Origin: Polaribacter sp. BM10
GTDB taxonomy: Bacteria > Bacteroidota > Bacteroidia > Flavobacteriales > Flavobacteriaceae
NCBI RefSeq assembly: GCF_002005425.1
Contig: NZ_CP019704.1
Coordinates: 1-64,000 of the forward strand
DNA length: 64,000 bases
Direction: 5' to 3'
In this document: positions 27,108-37,522 of the stretch, piece by piece
How positions within the stretch are numbered: the stretch's first letter is position 1
Layout: each line of letters opens with the position of its first letter
Notes under the pieces: generated by a model
The model's database searches: none
Seen by the model: the letters and a program-made list of their open reading frames with translations, nothing else
What the model was told of the DNA's origin: nothing
Program-made: the position numbers and the translations under genes

Positions 27108-27566
27108 TTATACTGCTTTATTGTTGATTTCTTTATAAATTTCTTTATCTGCTATTAATTTATTTATGGTAGAGGTCACATTAAAAAAACCTTCTAAGTC
27201 TTTTTCTGTAACATTATTTATTACTGTTTCATTAAATTGAATAACGTGTCCTTTAGAAATTTTACGCATTTCTTTACCGTATTCTGTTAATTTAATAATT
27301 ACGCTTCTACCATCGTCTGGGTTTTTTTCTCTGCAAATAGCACCTTTGTCTTCCATGTTTTTTAAAATTCTAGAAAGGCTTGTTGGTTCCATTCCCATTA
27401 ACGGTCCTAAAGCTGTAGACGGCGTTCCGTTTTGCTTATCAATATTTAACAAAACAAAAGCTGTAGCCATTGTGCTATTATGTGTTAACGCTTGTTCGTT
27501 ATACAATTTTGCAACGGCCTGCCATGTTGCTCTTAATTGATGATCTATTGATTTATTTTTATTCAT
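27108..27566 (-). CDS. MarR-family regulator of the beta-oxidation operon
   Basis: 152 residues with a winged helix-turn-helix (LGPLMGMEPTSLSRILKNME, about 57-76) and the wing motif NPDDGRSVIIKLTEYG. It is the first gene of the fad-type operon. Two near-identical palindromes lie just upstream, so it probably represses its own operon and releases it on binding an acyl-CoA or fatty acid. The operator link is inferred from position; the ligand is unknown. Confidence 0.9.
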   Translation of the reverse strand: MNKNKSIDHQLRATWQAVAKLYNEQALTHNSTMATAFVLLNIDKQNGTPSTALGPLMGMEPTSLSRILKNMEDKGAICREKNPDDGRSVIIKLTEYGKEMRKISKGHVIQFNETVINNVTEKDLEGFFNVTSTINKLIADKEIYKEINNKAV

Positions 27567-27571
27567 TGGTT

Positions 27572-27579
27572 CAAATATA
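27572..27579 (-). promoter_or_regulatory. Candidate -7 box for the marR-fad operon
   Basis: The minus strand reads TATATTTG (TAnnTTTG), 5 nt upstream of the marR start. The first palindromic operator lies immediately upstream, where it would cover the spacer and -33 region. Confidence 0.45.
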
Positions 27580-27590
27580 ATAAAATTTAT

Positions 27591-27641
27591 TATGCGTGCA
27601 TAGTAAATTTAAAAAAAGTTATGCATGCATAGTAAATTTAA
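27591..27641. promoter_or_regulatory. Twin palindromic operators upstream of marR
   Basis: Two 22-bp direct repeats start at 27591 and 27620. Each has a 12-bp core TATGCRTGCATA followed by GTAAATTTAA. The second core is a perfect palindrome; the first differs by one base. Their 29-bp spacing and position against the marR promoter are typical of MarR operators. Confidence 0.7.
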
Positions 27642-27698
27642 CATAAAATTAAACTGTAACGTTTTTAGTTGATGTTACACTAATAGTTATAAAATATG

Positions 27699-27706
27699 TA
27701 ATTTTG
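27699..27706 (+). promoter_or_regulatory. Candidate -7 box for the ABC transporter operon
   Basis: TAATTTTG matches TAnnTTTG, 38 nt upstream of the ABC ATPase start. The -33 region is not convincing. Confidence 0.35.
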
Positions 27707-27744
27707 TTAGGCTTTTTACCTAAAATGAAAATCTACTTTAATCA

Positions 27745-28674
27745 ATGAAGAATTTATTAGAAATAAATAATGTAGTTAAAAGATACGGAGATTATACTGC
27801 GTTAAATAATGTTTCACTTGCAATTCCTAAAGGAAGTGTTTACGGTTTGTTAGGGCCAAACGGTGCGGGTAAAACGTCTTTAATTAGAATTATAAACCAA
27901 ATAACAATGGCAGATAGTGGTTCTGTTATTTTAGATGGAGAAAAACTAGCACCGCATCATACAGCTCAAATTGGTTATTTGCCAGAAGAACGTGGTTTGT
28001 ATAAGTCTATGAAGGTTGGCGAGCAAGCTTTGTATTTGGCACAATTAAAAGGATTAAGCAAATCTGAAGCGAAAAAAAGATTAAAGTATTGGTTCGAAAA
28101 GTTTGATATTTCTGCTTGGTGGAATAAAAAAATAGAAGAACTTTCTAAAGGAATGGCGCAAAAAGTGCAATTTATTGTTACTGTAATGCACAATCCTAAA
28201 TTATTAATTTTTGATGAACCCTTTTCTGGTTTCGATCCTATTAATGCACAATTAATTGCTAAAGAGATTTTACAATTAAGAGATGAAGGTGCTACAATAA
28301 TTTTTTCGACTCACAGAATGGAATCGGTAGAAGAAATGTGTGATGAAATTGCTTTGATAGATAAATCAAACAAAATTTTAGATGGTAAGTTAGATGATAT
28401 TAAACGTAAGTTTAGAACAAACACGTTTCAAGTTGGTTTAAATACTCAAAATCCTACAGAAGTAGAAAGAATTTTAAAAGAACACTTTAAAGTGTATCCA
28501 TCAGATTTTAAATTATTAAGCGATAGTTTAACTTTAAACGTAAAAATACCAACTGGTAAAACGGCAAATGAATTGTTGTCATTTTTAACAAGTAGAGGAG
28601 AAGTACAGCATTTTGTAGAGCTTATTCCGAGCGCAAATGATATTTTTATACAAGCAATAAACAAAAATAATTAA
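27745..28674 (+). CDS. ABC transporter ATP-binding protein (NatA-like)
   Basis: 309 residues. Walker A GLLGPNGAGKTSL (about 34-46), signature ELSKGMAQK (about 133), Walker B LLIFDEPFSGFDP and H-loop STHRM are intact. A C-terminal DUF4162-like extension of about 85 residues is typical of ATPases driving ABC-2 exporters such as NatAB. The permease follows after 4 nt. The substrate is unknown; sodium or a drug-like compound are family possibilities only. Confidence 0.92.
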   Translation: MKNLLEINNVVKRYGDYTALNNVSLAIPKGSVYGLLGPNGAGKTSLIRIINQITMADSGSVILDGEKLAPHHTAQIGYLPEERGLYKSMKVGEQALYLAQLKGLSKSEAKKRLKYWFEKFDISAWWNKKIEELSKGMAQKVQFIVTVMHNPKLLIFDEPFSGFDPINAQLIAKEILQLRDEGATIIFSTHRMESVEEMCDEIALIDKSNKILDGKLDDIKRKFRTNTFQVGLNTQNPTEVERILKEHFKVYPSDFKLLSDSLTLNVKIPTGKTANELLSFLTSRGEVQHFVELIPSANDIFIQAINKNN

Positions 28675-28678
28675 GAAG

Positions 28679-30004
28679 ATGAGCAAGTTAAATTTAATTA
28701 TACAAAGAGAGTTTATTGCTAAAGTTCGTAATAAATCATTTATAATTATGACTTTTTTGAGTCCGCTAATTATGGTAGGTATGGGTGCATTAGTCTTTTT
28801 TCTGATGCAAAAAAATGATGAAAAAATTAAAAAAATAGTTTATGTAGATAATTCTGAGTTTTTTTCGAAAGCAGATTTTAAAAATACAAAAACGATTCAT
28901 TATTTAGATTACACAGATTTAGGTGTTGAGGAAACAAAAAAGAAGGTAGAAGAAGGTGATTTTTATGGCGCATTGTTAATTCCTAAACAAGATAGTTTAG
29001 AGGTTTTAGCAAAATCAATAGAATTTTACTCTAAAGAATCACCAGGAATGTCTGTTATGAATTCTTTAGAAAATAAGATTGAACAAAAAATTAGAAATAT
29101 AAAACTAACCGATTTTGGTATCGATTTAGATAAAATAGAAGCATCTAAAATCAATACTGATATTAAAATGTTTAACTTTTCTGGAGAGCAATCATCAAAA
29201 TTAATTAATGGTTTAAAAATTGGTGTTGGTGCAATTGCAGGTTATTTGTTAATGATGTTTGTAATGATTTATGGTACTTCTGTAATGAGAAGTGTTATCG
29301 AAGAAAAAACAAGTAGAATTATAGAAATAATTGTGTCATCAGTAAAGCCGTTTCAATTAATGTTGGGTAAAATTTTAGGTAATGCATCCGCAGGTTTATT
29401 ACAATTCTTTATCTGGGGAGTTTTATTATTTGTAATTCTTACAGTTGTTTCTTCAATATTTGGTGTAGATGTTGTAGAAATGCAATCAGCAAGAGTACCA
29501 GCAGAACAAATGGATGCAGTTAAGCAAGCAACTGAAGGTGATAAAGGGCAAATGGTTGTTCAAGAAATACTAAAATTGCCAATTTTAAAGCTATTTGTGT
29601 TGTTTATATTTTATTTTTTAGGAGGATTTATGTTGTATAGTTCTTTGTTTGCAGCTGTTGGTGCAGCAGTAGATAACGAAACAGACACGCAACAATTTAT
29701 GTTGCCGATAATGTTACCATTAATTTTAGGAGTTTATGTTGGGTTTGCCACAGTAATGAATGATCCGCATGGTTCTATTGCTGTCTTGTTTTCTCATATT
29801 CCTTTTACAGCGCCAATTGTAATGTTAATGAGAGTTCCTTTTGGGGTTTCTTGGTACGAATTATTAGTTTCAATGGCTTTGTTATTAGTTACATTTGTAT
29901 TTATGGTTTGGTTAGCAGCAAAAATTTATAGAGTTGGTATTTTAATGTATGGTAAAAAAGCAACTTATAAAGATTTGTATAAGTGGTTAAAATATAAAGG
30001 ATAA
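28679..30004 (+). CDS. ABC-2 type permease (NatB-like)
   Basis: 441 residues. One N-terminal membrane helix (about 20-42) is followed by a large extracytoplasmic domain (about 45-170) and five or six C-terminal helices (from about 178), with the conserved cytoplasmic motif SVIEEKTSRIIEIIVSSVKP. That is the ABC2_membrane_3 layout seen with NatA-type ATPases. It forms the membrane part of an exporter with the preceding gene, and the MscS-type channel gene starts immediately after its stop. Confidence 0.9.
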   Translation: MSKLNLIIQREFIAKVRNKSFIIMTFLSPLIMVGMGALVFFLMQKNDEKIKKIVYVDNSEFFSKADFKNTKTIHYLDYTDLGVEETKKKVEEGDFYGALLIPKQDSLEVLAKSIEFYSKESPGMSVMNSLENKIEQKIRNIKLTDFGIDLDKIEASKINTDIKMFNFSGEQSSKLINGLKIGVGAIAGYLLMMFVMIYGTSVMRSVIEEKTSRIIEIIVSSVKPFQLMLGKILGNASAGLLQFFIWGVLLFVILTVVSSIFGVDVVEMQSARVPAEQMDAVKQATEGDKGQMVVQEILKLPILKLFVLFIFYFLGGFMLYSSLFAAVGAAVDNETDTQQFMLPIMLPLILGVYVGFATVMNDPHGSIAVLFSHIPFTAPIVMLMRVPFGVSWYELLVSMALLLVTFVFMVWLAAKIYRVGILMYGKKATYKDLYKWLKYKG

Positions 30005-30868
30005 ATGCAAGACAGTTTAGAAAAAGTAAAAGAAGCTATAAAAGAAGAAACAACATCTATTTTAGATTATACTTTTAAATTTAGTGATGAAATTAGTATT
30101 ACTGTAAAAGGACTAATATTTGTTGCAGTAGCACTTTTGTTAACCGCTTTCGCCTTAAAACTAGTACGCAGATTTGTAACTAGAAAAATGCCAGAAAATG
30201 ATAAAGTTAAATTTATTAGCGTTTTTAGTTATATAAGATGGCTAGTTTTTTTGGTTATTTTCTTAGTAGCTATGGATGCTTCTGGGGTTAATGTTACGGC
30301 TGTTTTTGCTGCTTCTGCAGTATTGTTAATTGGTGTTGGTTTGGCTTTGCAAACTTTGTTTCAAGACATTATTTCTGGTATTTTTATTTTGGTTGATAAA
30401 TCTGTTCATGTAGGCGATATTATAGAGTTAGATGGTAAAGTTGGTAGGGTTCTAGATATTAGATTAAGAACCACAAGAGCTGTAACTATTGATAATAAAG
30501 TTTTGGTAATTCCTAATCATTTATATCTAACTAACATTCTTTTTAACTGGACAGAAAACGGAACAGAAACAAGAGAATCTGTAGCAGTTGGTGTTGCTTA
30601 CGGAAGTGATGTAGAGCTAGTTAAAAAAATATTGATAGATGTTACAAAAGACCACGATAAAATTTTAAAAATACCAGAACCCAAAGTGCTTTTTGCTGAT
30701 TTTGGAGATAGTTCTTTAAATTTTAAATTGGTTTTTTCTTTAAATAACAGTTTCGAAACAAGGTTTGTACAAAGTGATTTAAGGTTTGCAATAGAAAAAG
30801 CATTTAGAGAACATAATATTTCTATTCCTTTTCCACAAAGAGATGTTCACTTATATCAAAATCAATAG
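30005..30868 (+). CDS. MscS-family mechanosensitive channel
   Basis: 287 residues, the size of E. coli MscS. Three N-terminal membrane helices (about 30-50, 70-90, 95-125) precede the beta domain. The pore helix region GVNVTAVFAASAVLLIGVGLA is Gly/Ala-rich as expected, and VDKSVHVGDIIELDGKVGRV begins the beta domain. It would release solutes on osmotic downshock. It directly abuts the ABC permease gene, suggesting co-transcription. Confidence 0.92.
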   Translation: MQDSLEKVKEAIKEETTSILDYTFKFSDEISITVKGLIFVAVALLLTAFALKLVRRFVTRKMPENDKVKFISVFSYIRWLVFLVIFLVAMDASGVNVTAVFAASAVLLIGVGLALQTLFQDIISGIFILVDKSVHVGDIIELDGKVGRVLDIRLRTTRAVTIDNKVLVIPNHLYLTNILFNWTENGTETRESVAVGVAYGSDVELVKKILIDVTKDHDKILKIPEPKVLFADFGDSSLNFKLVFSLNNSFETRFVQSDLRFAIEKAFREHNISIPFPQRDVHLYQNQ

Positions 30869-30950
30869 AAAATTAAACAAGAAAAAGAATTAAAGGTTTA
30901 GATATAATTTTGAATTAAATTTATTTAAATTACGTTTCAAATAAAAATTT

Positions 30951-32114
30951 ATGAGCAAGATATTAATTATCGAAGACGAAGCAGCAATTAGAAGAGTTTT
31001 GAAAAAAATTATTTCTGAAGAAAATGATGCATATAATGTTGAAGAAGCAGAAGATGGTTTGTTGGGTATAGAGATGATAAAAAATAACGATTACGATTTG
31101 GTTTTATGCGATATTAAAATGCCTAAAATGGATGGTGTTGAGGTATTAGAAAAAGCAAAAAAAATAAAACCAGAAATACCAATTGTGATGATTTCTGGTC
31201 ACGGAGATCTTGATACCGCAGTAAATACAATGCGTTTAGGTGCTTTTGATTATATTTCTAAGCCGCCAGATTTAAACAGGTTGTTAAATACAGTTAGAAA
31301 TGCTTTGGATAAAAAGGTTTTAATTGTTGAAAACAAAAGACTGAAGAAAAAAGTTAGCAAAAACTATGAAATGATAGGAGAAAGTGATGCGATTTCTCAT
31401 ATTAAAGAAATTATAGAAAAAGTTGCGGCAACAGATGCAAGAGTTTTAATAACTGGGCCAAACGGAACAGGAAAAGAATTGGTAGCACATTGGTTACACG
31501 AAAAATCAGATAGAGTTAAAGCGCCAATGATTGAAGTAAATTGTGCAGCAATACCTTCTGAGTTAATAGAAAGTGAATTATTTGGGCATGTAAAAGGATC
31601 TTTTACTGGAGCAAATAAAGATAGGGCAGGTAAGTTTGAAGCAGCAAATGGCGGAACTATATTTTTAGATGAAATAGGAGATATGAGTTTGTCCGCACAA
31701 GCAAAAGTATTAAGAGCTTTGCAGGAAAATAAAATTCAGAGAGTTGGTTCTGATAAAGACATCAAAGTAAATGTAAGAATTGTTGCAGCTACTAATAAAA
31801 ATTTAAAAGAAGAAATTGCACAAGGAAGATTTAGGGAAGACTTGTACCATAGATTAGCTGTAATTTTAACTAAAGTTCCTGCTTTAAATGATAGAAGAGA
31901 AGATATACCTTTATTAGTAGAGTTTTTTGCTAATAAAATTTCTAAAGAACAAGGTTCAACTAAAAAAGAATTTTCTAAAGATGCTATTGCACTTTTACAA
32001 GAATATGATTGGACAGGAAATATAAGGGAACTTAGAAATGTTGTAGAAAGATTGTTGATTTTAGGAGAGAAAGAAGTGTCTGCAAACGATATTAAATTGT
32101 TTGCAAACAAGTAG
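30951..32114 (+). CDS. NtrC-like sigma-54 response regulator lacking a DNA-binding domain
   Basis: 387 residues. A receiver domain (1-120; phosphoacceptor Asp in LVLCDIKMP, about 53) is followed by an AAA+ sigma-54 activation domain (about 140-375). Walker A is GPNGTGKE (usual form GESGTGKE). The sigma-54 contact loop is GSFTGA (usual GAFTGA), and EIGDMSLSAQAKVLRAL follows. The protein ends right after the AAA+ lid (VSANDIKLFANK), with no Fis-type helix-turn-helix. No histidine kinase is adjacent. Its end overlaps the converging ankyrin gene by 23 nt. Confidence 0.92.
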   Translation: MSKILIIEDEAAIRRVLKKIISEENDAYNVEEAEDGLLGIEMIKNNDYDLVLCDIKMPKMDGVEVLEKAKKIKPEIPIVMISGHGDLDTAVNTMRLGAFDYISKPPDLNRLLNTVRNALDKKVLIVENKRLKKKVSKNYEMIGESDAISHIKEIIEKVAATDARVLITGPNGTGKELVAHWLHEKSDRVKAPMIEVNCAAIPSELIESELFGHVKGSFTGANKDRAGKFEAANGGTIFLDEIGDMSLSAQAKVLRALQENKIQRVGSDKDIKVNVRIVAATNKNLKEEIAQGRFREDLYHRLAVILTKVPALNDRREDIPLLVEFFANKISKEQGSTKKEFSKDAIALLQEYDWTGNIRELRNVVERLLILGEKEVSANDIKLFANK

Positions 32115-32592
32115 GTTTTTTATTTTCTAGCAACGTAATAATCGCATCAAAGCTTTTAATTTTTGCATGTTCTAAAGCAGTTTTACCTTCAACATCTTTT
32201 AAGTTGAAATCTGCATTTTTGTTAAGTAAAAATTCAACCATTTTTTCTTTATTGTAAATTGTTGCAAAAATTAAAGCTGAATAACCTTGGTTGTTCTGCA
32301 TGTTAATATTTGCATTGTTTTTAAGTAGCAATTCTGCAATTTCTACATTGCCTTTAAATGCTACACCTAACAAAGCAGTATTTCCTTTCGCATCTTGATG
32401 GTTTACATTTGCGTTATGCTTAAGTAAGGTTTCTGCAATTTCTTTTTTATCAAAATAAGTTGCAAAAACTAAAGGACTAAAACCTCTTTTGTCTTTTGAA
32501 TTCGCTAGGTTAGGAAATTTTCTTAACAAAGTTTCAATCATATTGATATTCATAGATTGAATTGCGTTAAAAAAAGTATTTAAAATATTCAT
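32092..32592 (-). CDS. Ankyrin-repeat protein (AnkB-like) beside catalase-peroxidase
   Basis: 166 residues made of about four ankyrin repeats (GFSPLVFATYFDKKEIAETLL; GNTALLGVAFKGNVEIAELLL; GYSALIFATIYNKEKMVEFLL; GKTALEHAKIKSFDAIITLL). No signal peptide is visible. It lies downstream of katG on the same strand, after a hairpin. In Pseudomonas the ankyrin protein AnkB supports catalase KatB activity, so a similar helper role is plausible. The 3' end overlaps the response-regulator gene tail to tail. Confidence 0.88.
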   Translation of the reverse strand: MNILNTFFNAIQSMNINMIETLLRKFPNLANSKDKRGFSPLVFATYFDKKEIAETLLKHNANVNHQDAKGNTALLGVAFKGNVEIAELLLKNNANINMQNNQGYSALIFATIYNKEKMVEFLLNKNADFNLKDVEGKTALEHAKIKSFDAIITLLENKKPTCLQTI

Positions 32593-32607
32593 AATTTAAA
32601 AGTTTAA

Positions 32608-32642
32608 AAAAAAGGATAGGTTTTGCAAAACCTATCCTTTTT
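32608..32642. terminator. Perfect palindromic hairpin between katG and the ankyrin gene
   Basis: AAAAGGATAGGTTTTG (32610-32625) is followed directly by its exact complement CAAAACCTATCCTTTT (32626-32641), a 32-bp perfect palindrome with A/T tails. It probably ends most katG transcripts, with some readthrough into the ankyrin gene. Confidence 0.75.
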
Positions 32643-32655
32643 AGATTTATATAGA

Positions 32656-34890
<2,235 letters not shown>

Positions 34891-35129
34891 TTATAATATT
34901 TAATTTGACAATGCAAACCTACAGGTTTTTTATGAATAATTATTATCTATAGTTTTTATTTTTAAATAACTAAAAACTATTTAAAATATTTTCTCATTAA
35001 ATTTACAAATTTTTAATTAAAATAATTCGAATAATTTTAGTCTATTTTTTTAATTGATTTTGATAAATTTAATTTATAGTATAATAAAAACTTAACATTA
35101 AATTCTAACAAATAATCTACACTCATTTA

Positions 35130-35137
35130 TATCTTTG
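35130..35137 (+). promoter_or_regulatory. Candidate -7 box for the peroxiredoxin operon
   Basis: TATCTTTG is a full TAnnTTTG match, 44 nt upstream of the peroxiredoxin start. The 34888-35181 gap between the divergent peroxide genes is otherwise AT-rich and without a visible gene. Confidence 0.45.
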
Positions 35138-35181
35138 TGGTCTCAAATAACGAATTAATAATTACTTAAAACTTATAAAAA

Positions 35182-35823
35182 ATGGCAACAGCAGTTGGTA
35201 AAAAATTTCCAGATTTAAATGTAGACGCAATGAACGAAATGGGAGATACGTTCAAAATTAATGTTTTAGAAGAAGCAAAAAATAAGAACAAGAAAGTATT
35301 ATTATTTTGGTATCCTAAAGATTTTACATTTGTTTGTCCTACAGAATTACATGCTTTTCAAGAAGCTTTAGCTGAATTTGAAAAAAGAAATACTATTGTA
35401 ATTGGTGCATCTTGTGATACACCAGAAGTACATTTTGCATGGTTAAATACTTCTAAAGACAATGGTGGTATCGAAGGTGTAACTTACCCAATTTTAGCAG
35501 ATAGCAACAGAAACTTATCTTCTATTTTAGGTATTTTAGATATTTCTAATGAAACTTTTGATGAAGCTACTCAAACAATACAAGTAGAAGGGGATAATGT
35601 AACTTACAGAGCTACTTATTTAATTGATGAGGAAGGTACAGTTTTTCATGAAGGAATAAACCACATGCCAGTTGGTAGAAATGTAAACGAATTTTTACGT
35701 TTAATTGATGCTTACGCTCACGTTCAGAAAAACGGAGAAGTTTGTCCAGCAAACTGGGAAGAAGGTAAAGAAGCAATGTCTCCTAATGCAAAAGGAACTG
35801 CAGAATATTTAGCTTCTCACTAA
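35182..35823 (+). CDS. 2-Cys peroxiredoxin (AhpC/Prx type)
   Basis: 213 residues. The peroxidatic Cys lies in WYPKDFTFVCPTELHAFQEA (about residue 53) and the resolving Cys in NGEVCPANWEEGKEAM (about residue 190), followed by a C-terminal tail. It reduces hydrogen and organic peroxides in the cytoplasm using thiols. A thioredoxin-like gene follows after a hairpin and is a natural electron donor. Divergent katG supports a peroxide-defence block. Confidence 0.95.
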   Translation: MATAVGKKFPDLNVDAMNEMGDTFKINVLEEAKNKNKKVLLFWYPKDFTFVCPTELHAFQEALAEFEKRNTIVIGASCDTPEVHFAWLNTSKDNGGIEGVTYPILADSNRNLSSILGILDISNETFDEATQTIQVEGDNVTYRATYLIDEEGTVFHEGINHMPVGRNVNEFLRLIDAYAHVQKNGEVCPANWEEGKEAMSPNAKGTAEYLASH

Positions 35824-35835
35824 TAAATAATTGAT

Positions 35836-35872
35836 AATATTCGTGTTTAGAAGTTTTCTAAACACGAATATT
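35836..35872 (+). terminator. 17-bp hairpin between peroxiredoxin and thioredoxin genes
   Basis: AATATTCGTGTTTAGAA (35836-35852) pairs perfectly with TTCTAAACACGAATATT (35856-35872) around a 3-nt loop, followed by TTAAAAAA. The weak T-run suggests an attenuator or mRNA-stability hairpin rather than a full stop. Confidence 0.6.
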
Positions 35873-35888
35873 TTAAAAAACTACAACT

Positions 35889-36197
35889 ATGTTACAAGAA
35901 TTAACAGAAGACAATTTACAAGAAATTGTAAATAATAATGATAAGGTAATTGTGCAATATTCTGCTACTTGGTGTGGTAATTGCAGAATAATGAAACCAA
36001 AGTTTAAAAAATTAGCTTCAGAAAATGAAAACGTTGCTTTTGTAATTGCAGATGCAGAAAAATTTCCAGAAAGTAGAAAATTAGCAGATGTTAGTAATTT
36101 GCCAACATTTGCAACTTTTGAAAGTGGAAGTTTTAAAAATCAAGCGCAAACAAATAAGTTTGATGTTTTAAAAGACTTAGCAAGCGAAATTATTTAA
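35889..36197 (+). CDS. Cytoplasmic thioredoxin-like protein
   Basis: 102 residues, a single thioredoxin fold with active site SATWCGNCRIMKP (CGNC rather than CGPC, about 31-34) and cis-Pro in SNLPTFATF. No signal peptide. It probably reduces the upstream peroxiredoxin. The next gene starts 2 nt after its stop. Confidence 0.92.
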   Translation: MLQELTEDNLQEIVNNNDKVIVQYSATWCGNCRIMKPKFKKLASENENVAFVIADAEKFPESRKLADVSNLPTFATFESGSFKNQAQTNKFDVLKDLASEII

Positions 36198-36199
36198 TT

Positions 36200-36457
36200 A
36201 TGAAGTTACCTGTAATTAAACACCTAACAAATTTTATCGAAGAAAACGATCAAGATTATGTTTTAGAAACCATAGAAACTTTAGAAGCTTTAACAGAAGT
36301 TCCTTCTTTAAAAGATGAAGAATTAGATGTTATCGGCGAGTTGATTTCTAATATGTACGGAGCTATCGAAGTTGATAAAATGGTAAAAGATGGCGCTCCA
36401 AAAAAAGAGGCCTTAAACACTTTTATGAAGCGAGTATTAGGCTCAATAGATAAATAA
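36200..36457 (+). CDS. DUF6952-like small protein
   Basis: 85 residues, acidic and mostly helical by composition, with segments IKHLTNFIEENDQDYVLETI and EELDVIGELISNMYGAIEVD. I recall it as DUF6952, which is regularly found after thioredoxin in peroxide operons of Flavobacteriia. No cysteines and no known function. The 2-nt spacing to the thioredoxin gene implies co-translation. The family number is from memory. Confidence 0.75.
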   Translation: MKLPVIKHLTNFIEENDQDYVLETIETLEALTEVPSLKDEELDVIGELISNMYGAIEVDKMVKDGAPKKEALNTFMKRVLGSIDK

Positions 36458-36472
36458 TCTATTTATAAAACA

Positions 36473-36501
36473 GACCTTAAGTAAAAGCTTGAGGTTTTTT
36501 T
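36473..36501. terminator. Terminator between the DUF6952-like and GDSL genes
   Basis: An imperfect hairpin (CCTTAAG with CTTGAGG, one G-T wobble) followed by seven T on the plus strand lies 16 nt past the DUF6952-like stop. The GDSL hydrolase gene converges on it. Confidence 0.6.
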
Positions 36502-37276
36502 ATGCCTTAAATTTAGAACTTATAAATATTGCCATTTCTTTAGCCCATATTTTATAAGTTAATTCTGATGGATGAACGCCATCACTAAAGTAAAGACTCG
36601 AATTTTTATGAGACAAATTGTTTCTACTACTCCAGTTTTTTAGCGTGATAACTTCATCATAATAAAAAATATTTTTTTTAGATTTAAGGTAATTCTTAAG
36701 TTCAGATCCCAAAATCTCAACTAAATTTCCGATAACAAATTTTATTGTTTTTGTAAACGCAGGAAACTCTTTAATAGGTGGCATATTTGTAAAGTAAATA
36801 GGTGTCTCTGGAAACTTTTTTTGAATAGAATTAATTAAATTTTCGATATCTTTTAACCATTTCTTTGGAGAATTTAAGGTAAAAGCATCATTTCCGCCCA
36901 TCCCGATAACAATTATATCGACTTTAGTCTCTTCAATTTTAGGTATTATTTTAGTAGTAACTTTTGCTACAGTATATCCGCTTCTTGCATACACACGCCA
37001 ATGTATATTTTTTTGTAATTTAGTAGAAAGTTTTGTTGCCAAAGCGCCGGTAAATCCGTTTTTGTGATAATCTACACCAACACCTGCAATTGTACTTTCT
37101 CCGATAGTAAGAATGTGTAAATCCGAAGAGAAATTATTATTTACAAAACCTATAGTTTCTTTTGCTTCTGGTAATGTTGGTACATTTTTTCTAATATTTT
37201 TTCCTTGAAAATATAGCAAAGGTAAGAGAGGTAAAGAAGTAACCACGCCTAAATTATATTTTAAACTATACTTCAT
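36500..37276 (-). CDS. SGNH/GDSL hydrolase
   Basis: 258 residues. Block I is HILTIGESTIAGVG (GES in place of GDS, Ser about residue 59). Block III is GMGGNDAF and block V SDGVHPSELTY with the catalytic Asp-His. The fold is that of esterases, lipases and acetyl-esterases; the substrate is unknown. A hydrophobic N-terminus (LGVVTSLPLLPLLYF) may tether it to the membrane. Its start overlaps the end of a small basic protein gene by 11 nt. Confidence 0.88.
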   Translation of the reverse strand: MKYSLKYNLGVVTSLPLLPLLYFQGKNIRKNVPTLPEAKETIGFVNNNFSSDLHILTIGESTIAGVGVDYHKNGFTGALATKLSTKLQKNIHWRVYARSGYTVAKVTTKIIPKIEETKVDIIVIGMGGNDAFTLNSPKKWLKDIENLINSIQKKFPETPIYFTNMPPIKEFPAFTKTIKFVIGNLVEILGSELKNYLKSKKNIFYYDEVITLKNWSSRNNLSHKNSSLYFSDGVHPSELTYKIWAKEMAIFISSKFKA

Positions 37277-37427
37277 TATTTTTGGCTTCGTTGGCTTTTT
37301 TAATAATTGCTTTTAAACGTTCTTTATGTAACTGTTTTTCTAACTTTACTTTGTTAATTTTTCTATTCATTAACTTAGTATGTTTAGCTTTATTAGCAGT
37401 GTTTTTTTCTTTTCCTTTCTTGGGCAT
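37266..37427 (-). CDS. Small basic protein, 53 residues
   Basis: I found this frame by reading upstream of the GDSL gene on the minus strand: ATG at 37427, stop TAG at 37266-37268. It begins MPKKGKEKNTANKAKHTKLM and is almost all Lys, Arg, Asn and Ala with no cysteines or membrane segment. Overlap by 11 nt with the GDSL start suggests coupled translation. Similar short MPKKGKEK-type proteins occur in Flavobacteriia in my recollection. It may bind nucleic acid (inference from charge). Confidence 0.6.
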   Translation of the reverse strand: MPKKGKEKNTANKAKHTKLMNRKINKVKLEKQLHKERLKAIIKKANEAKNNEV

Positions 37428-37522
37428 TTTTCTATGTCAATAAAAAGTTACAAATAAAATAAAGGTTCTATTTTCTCTTTAAATTCTATTATCTTCGTTT
37501 TTTACAAAAATAACAAAATAAA

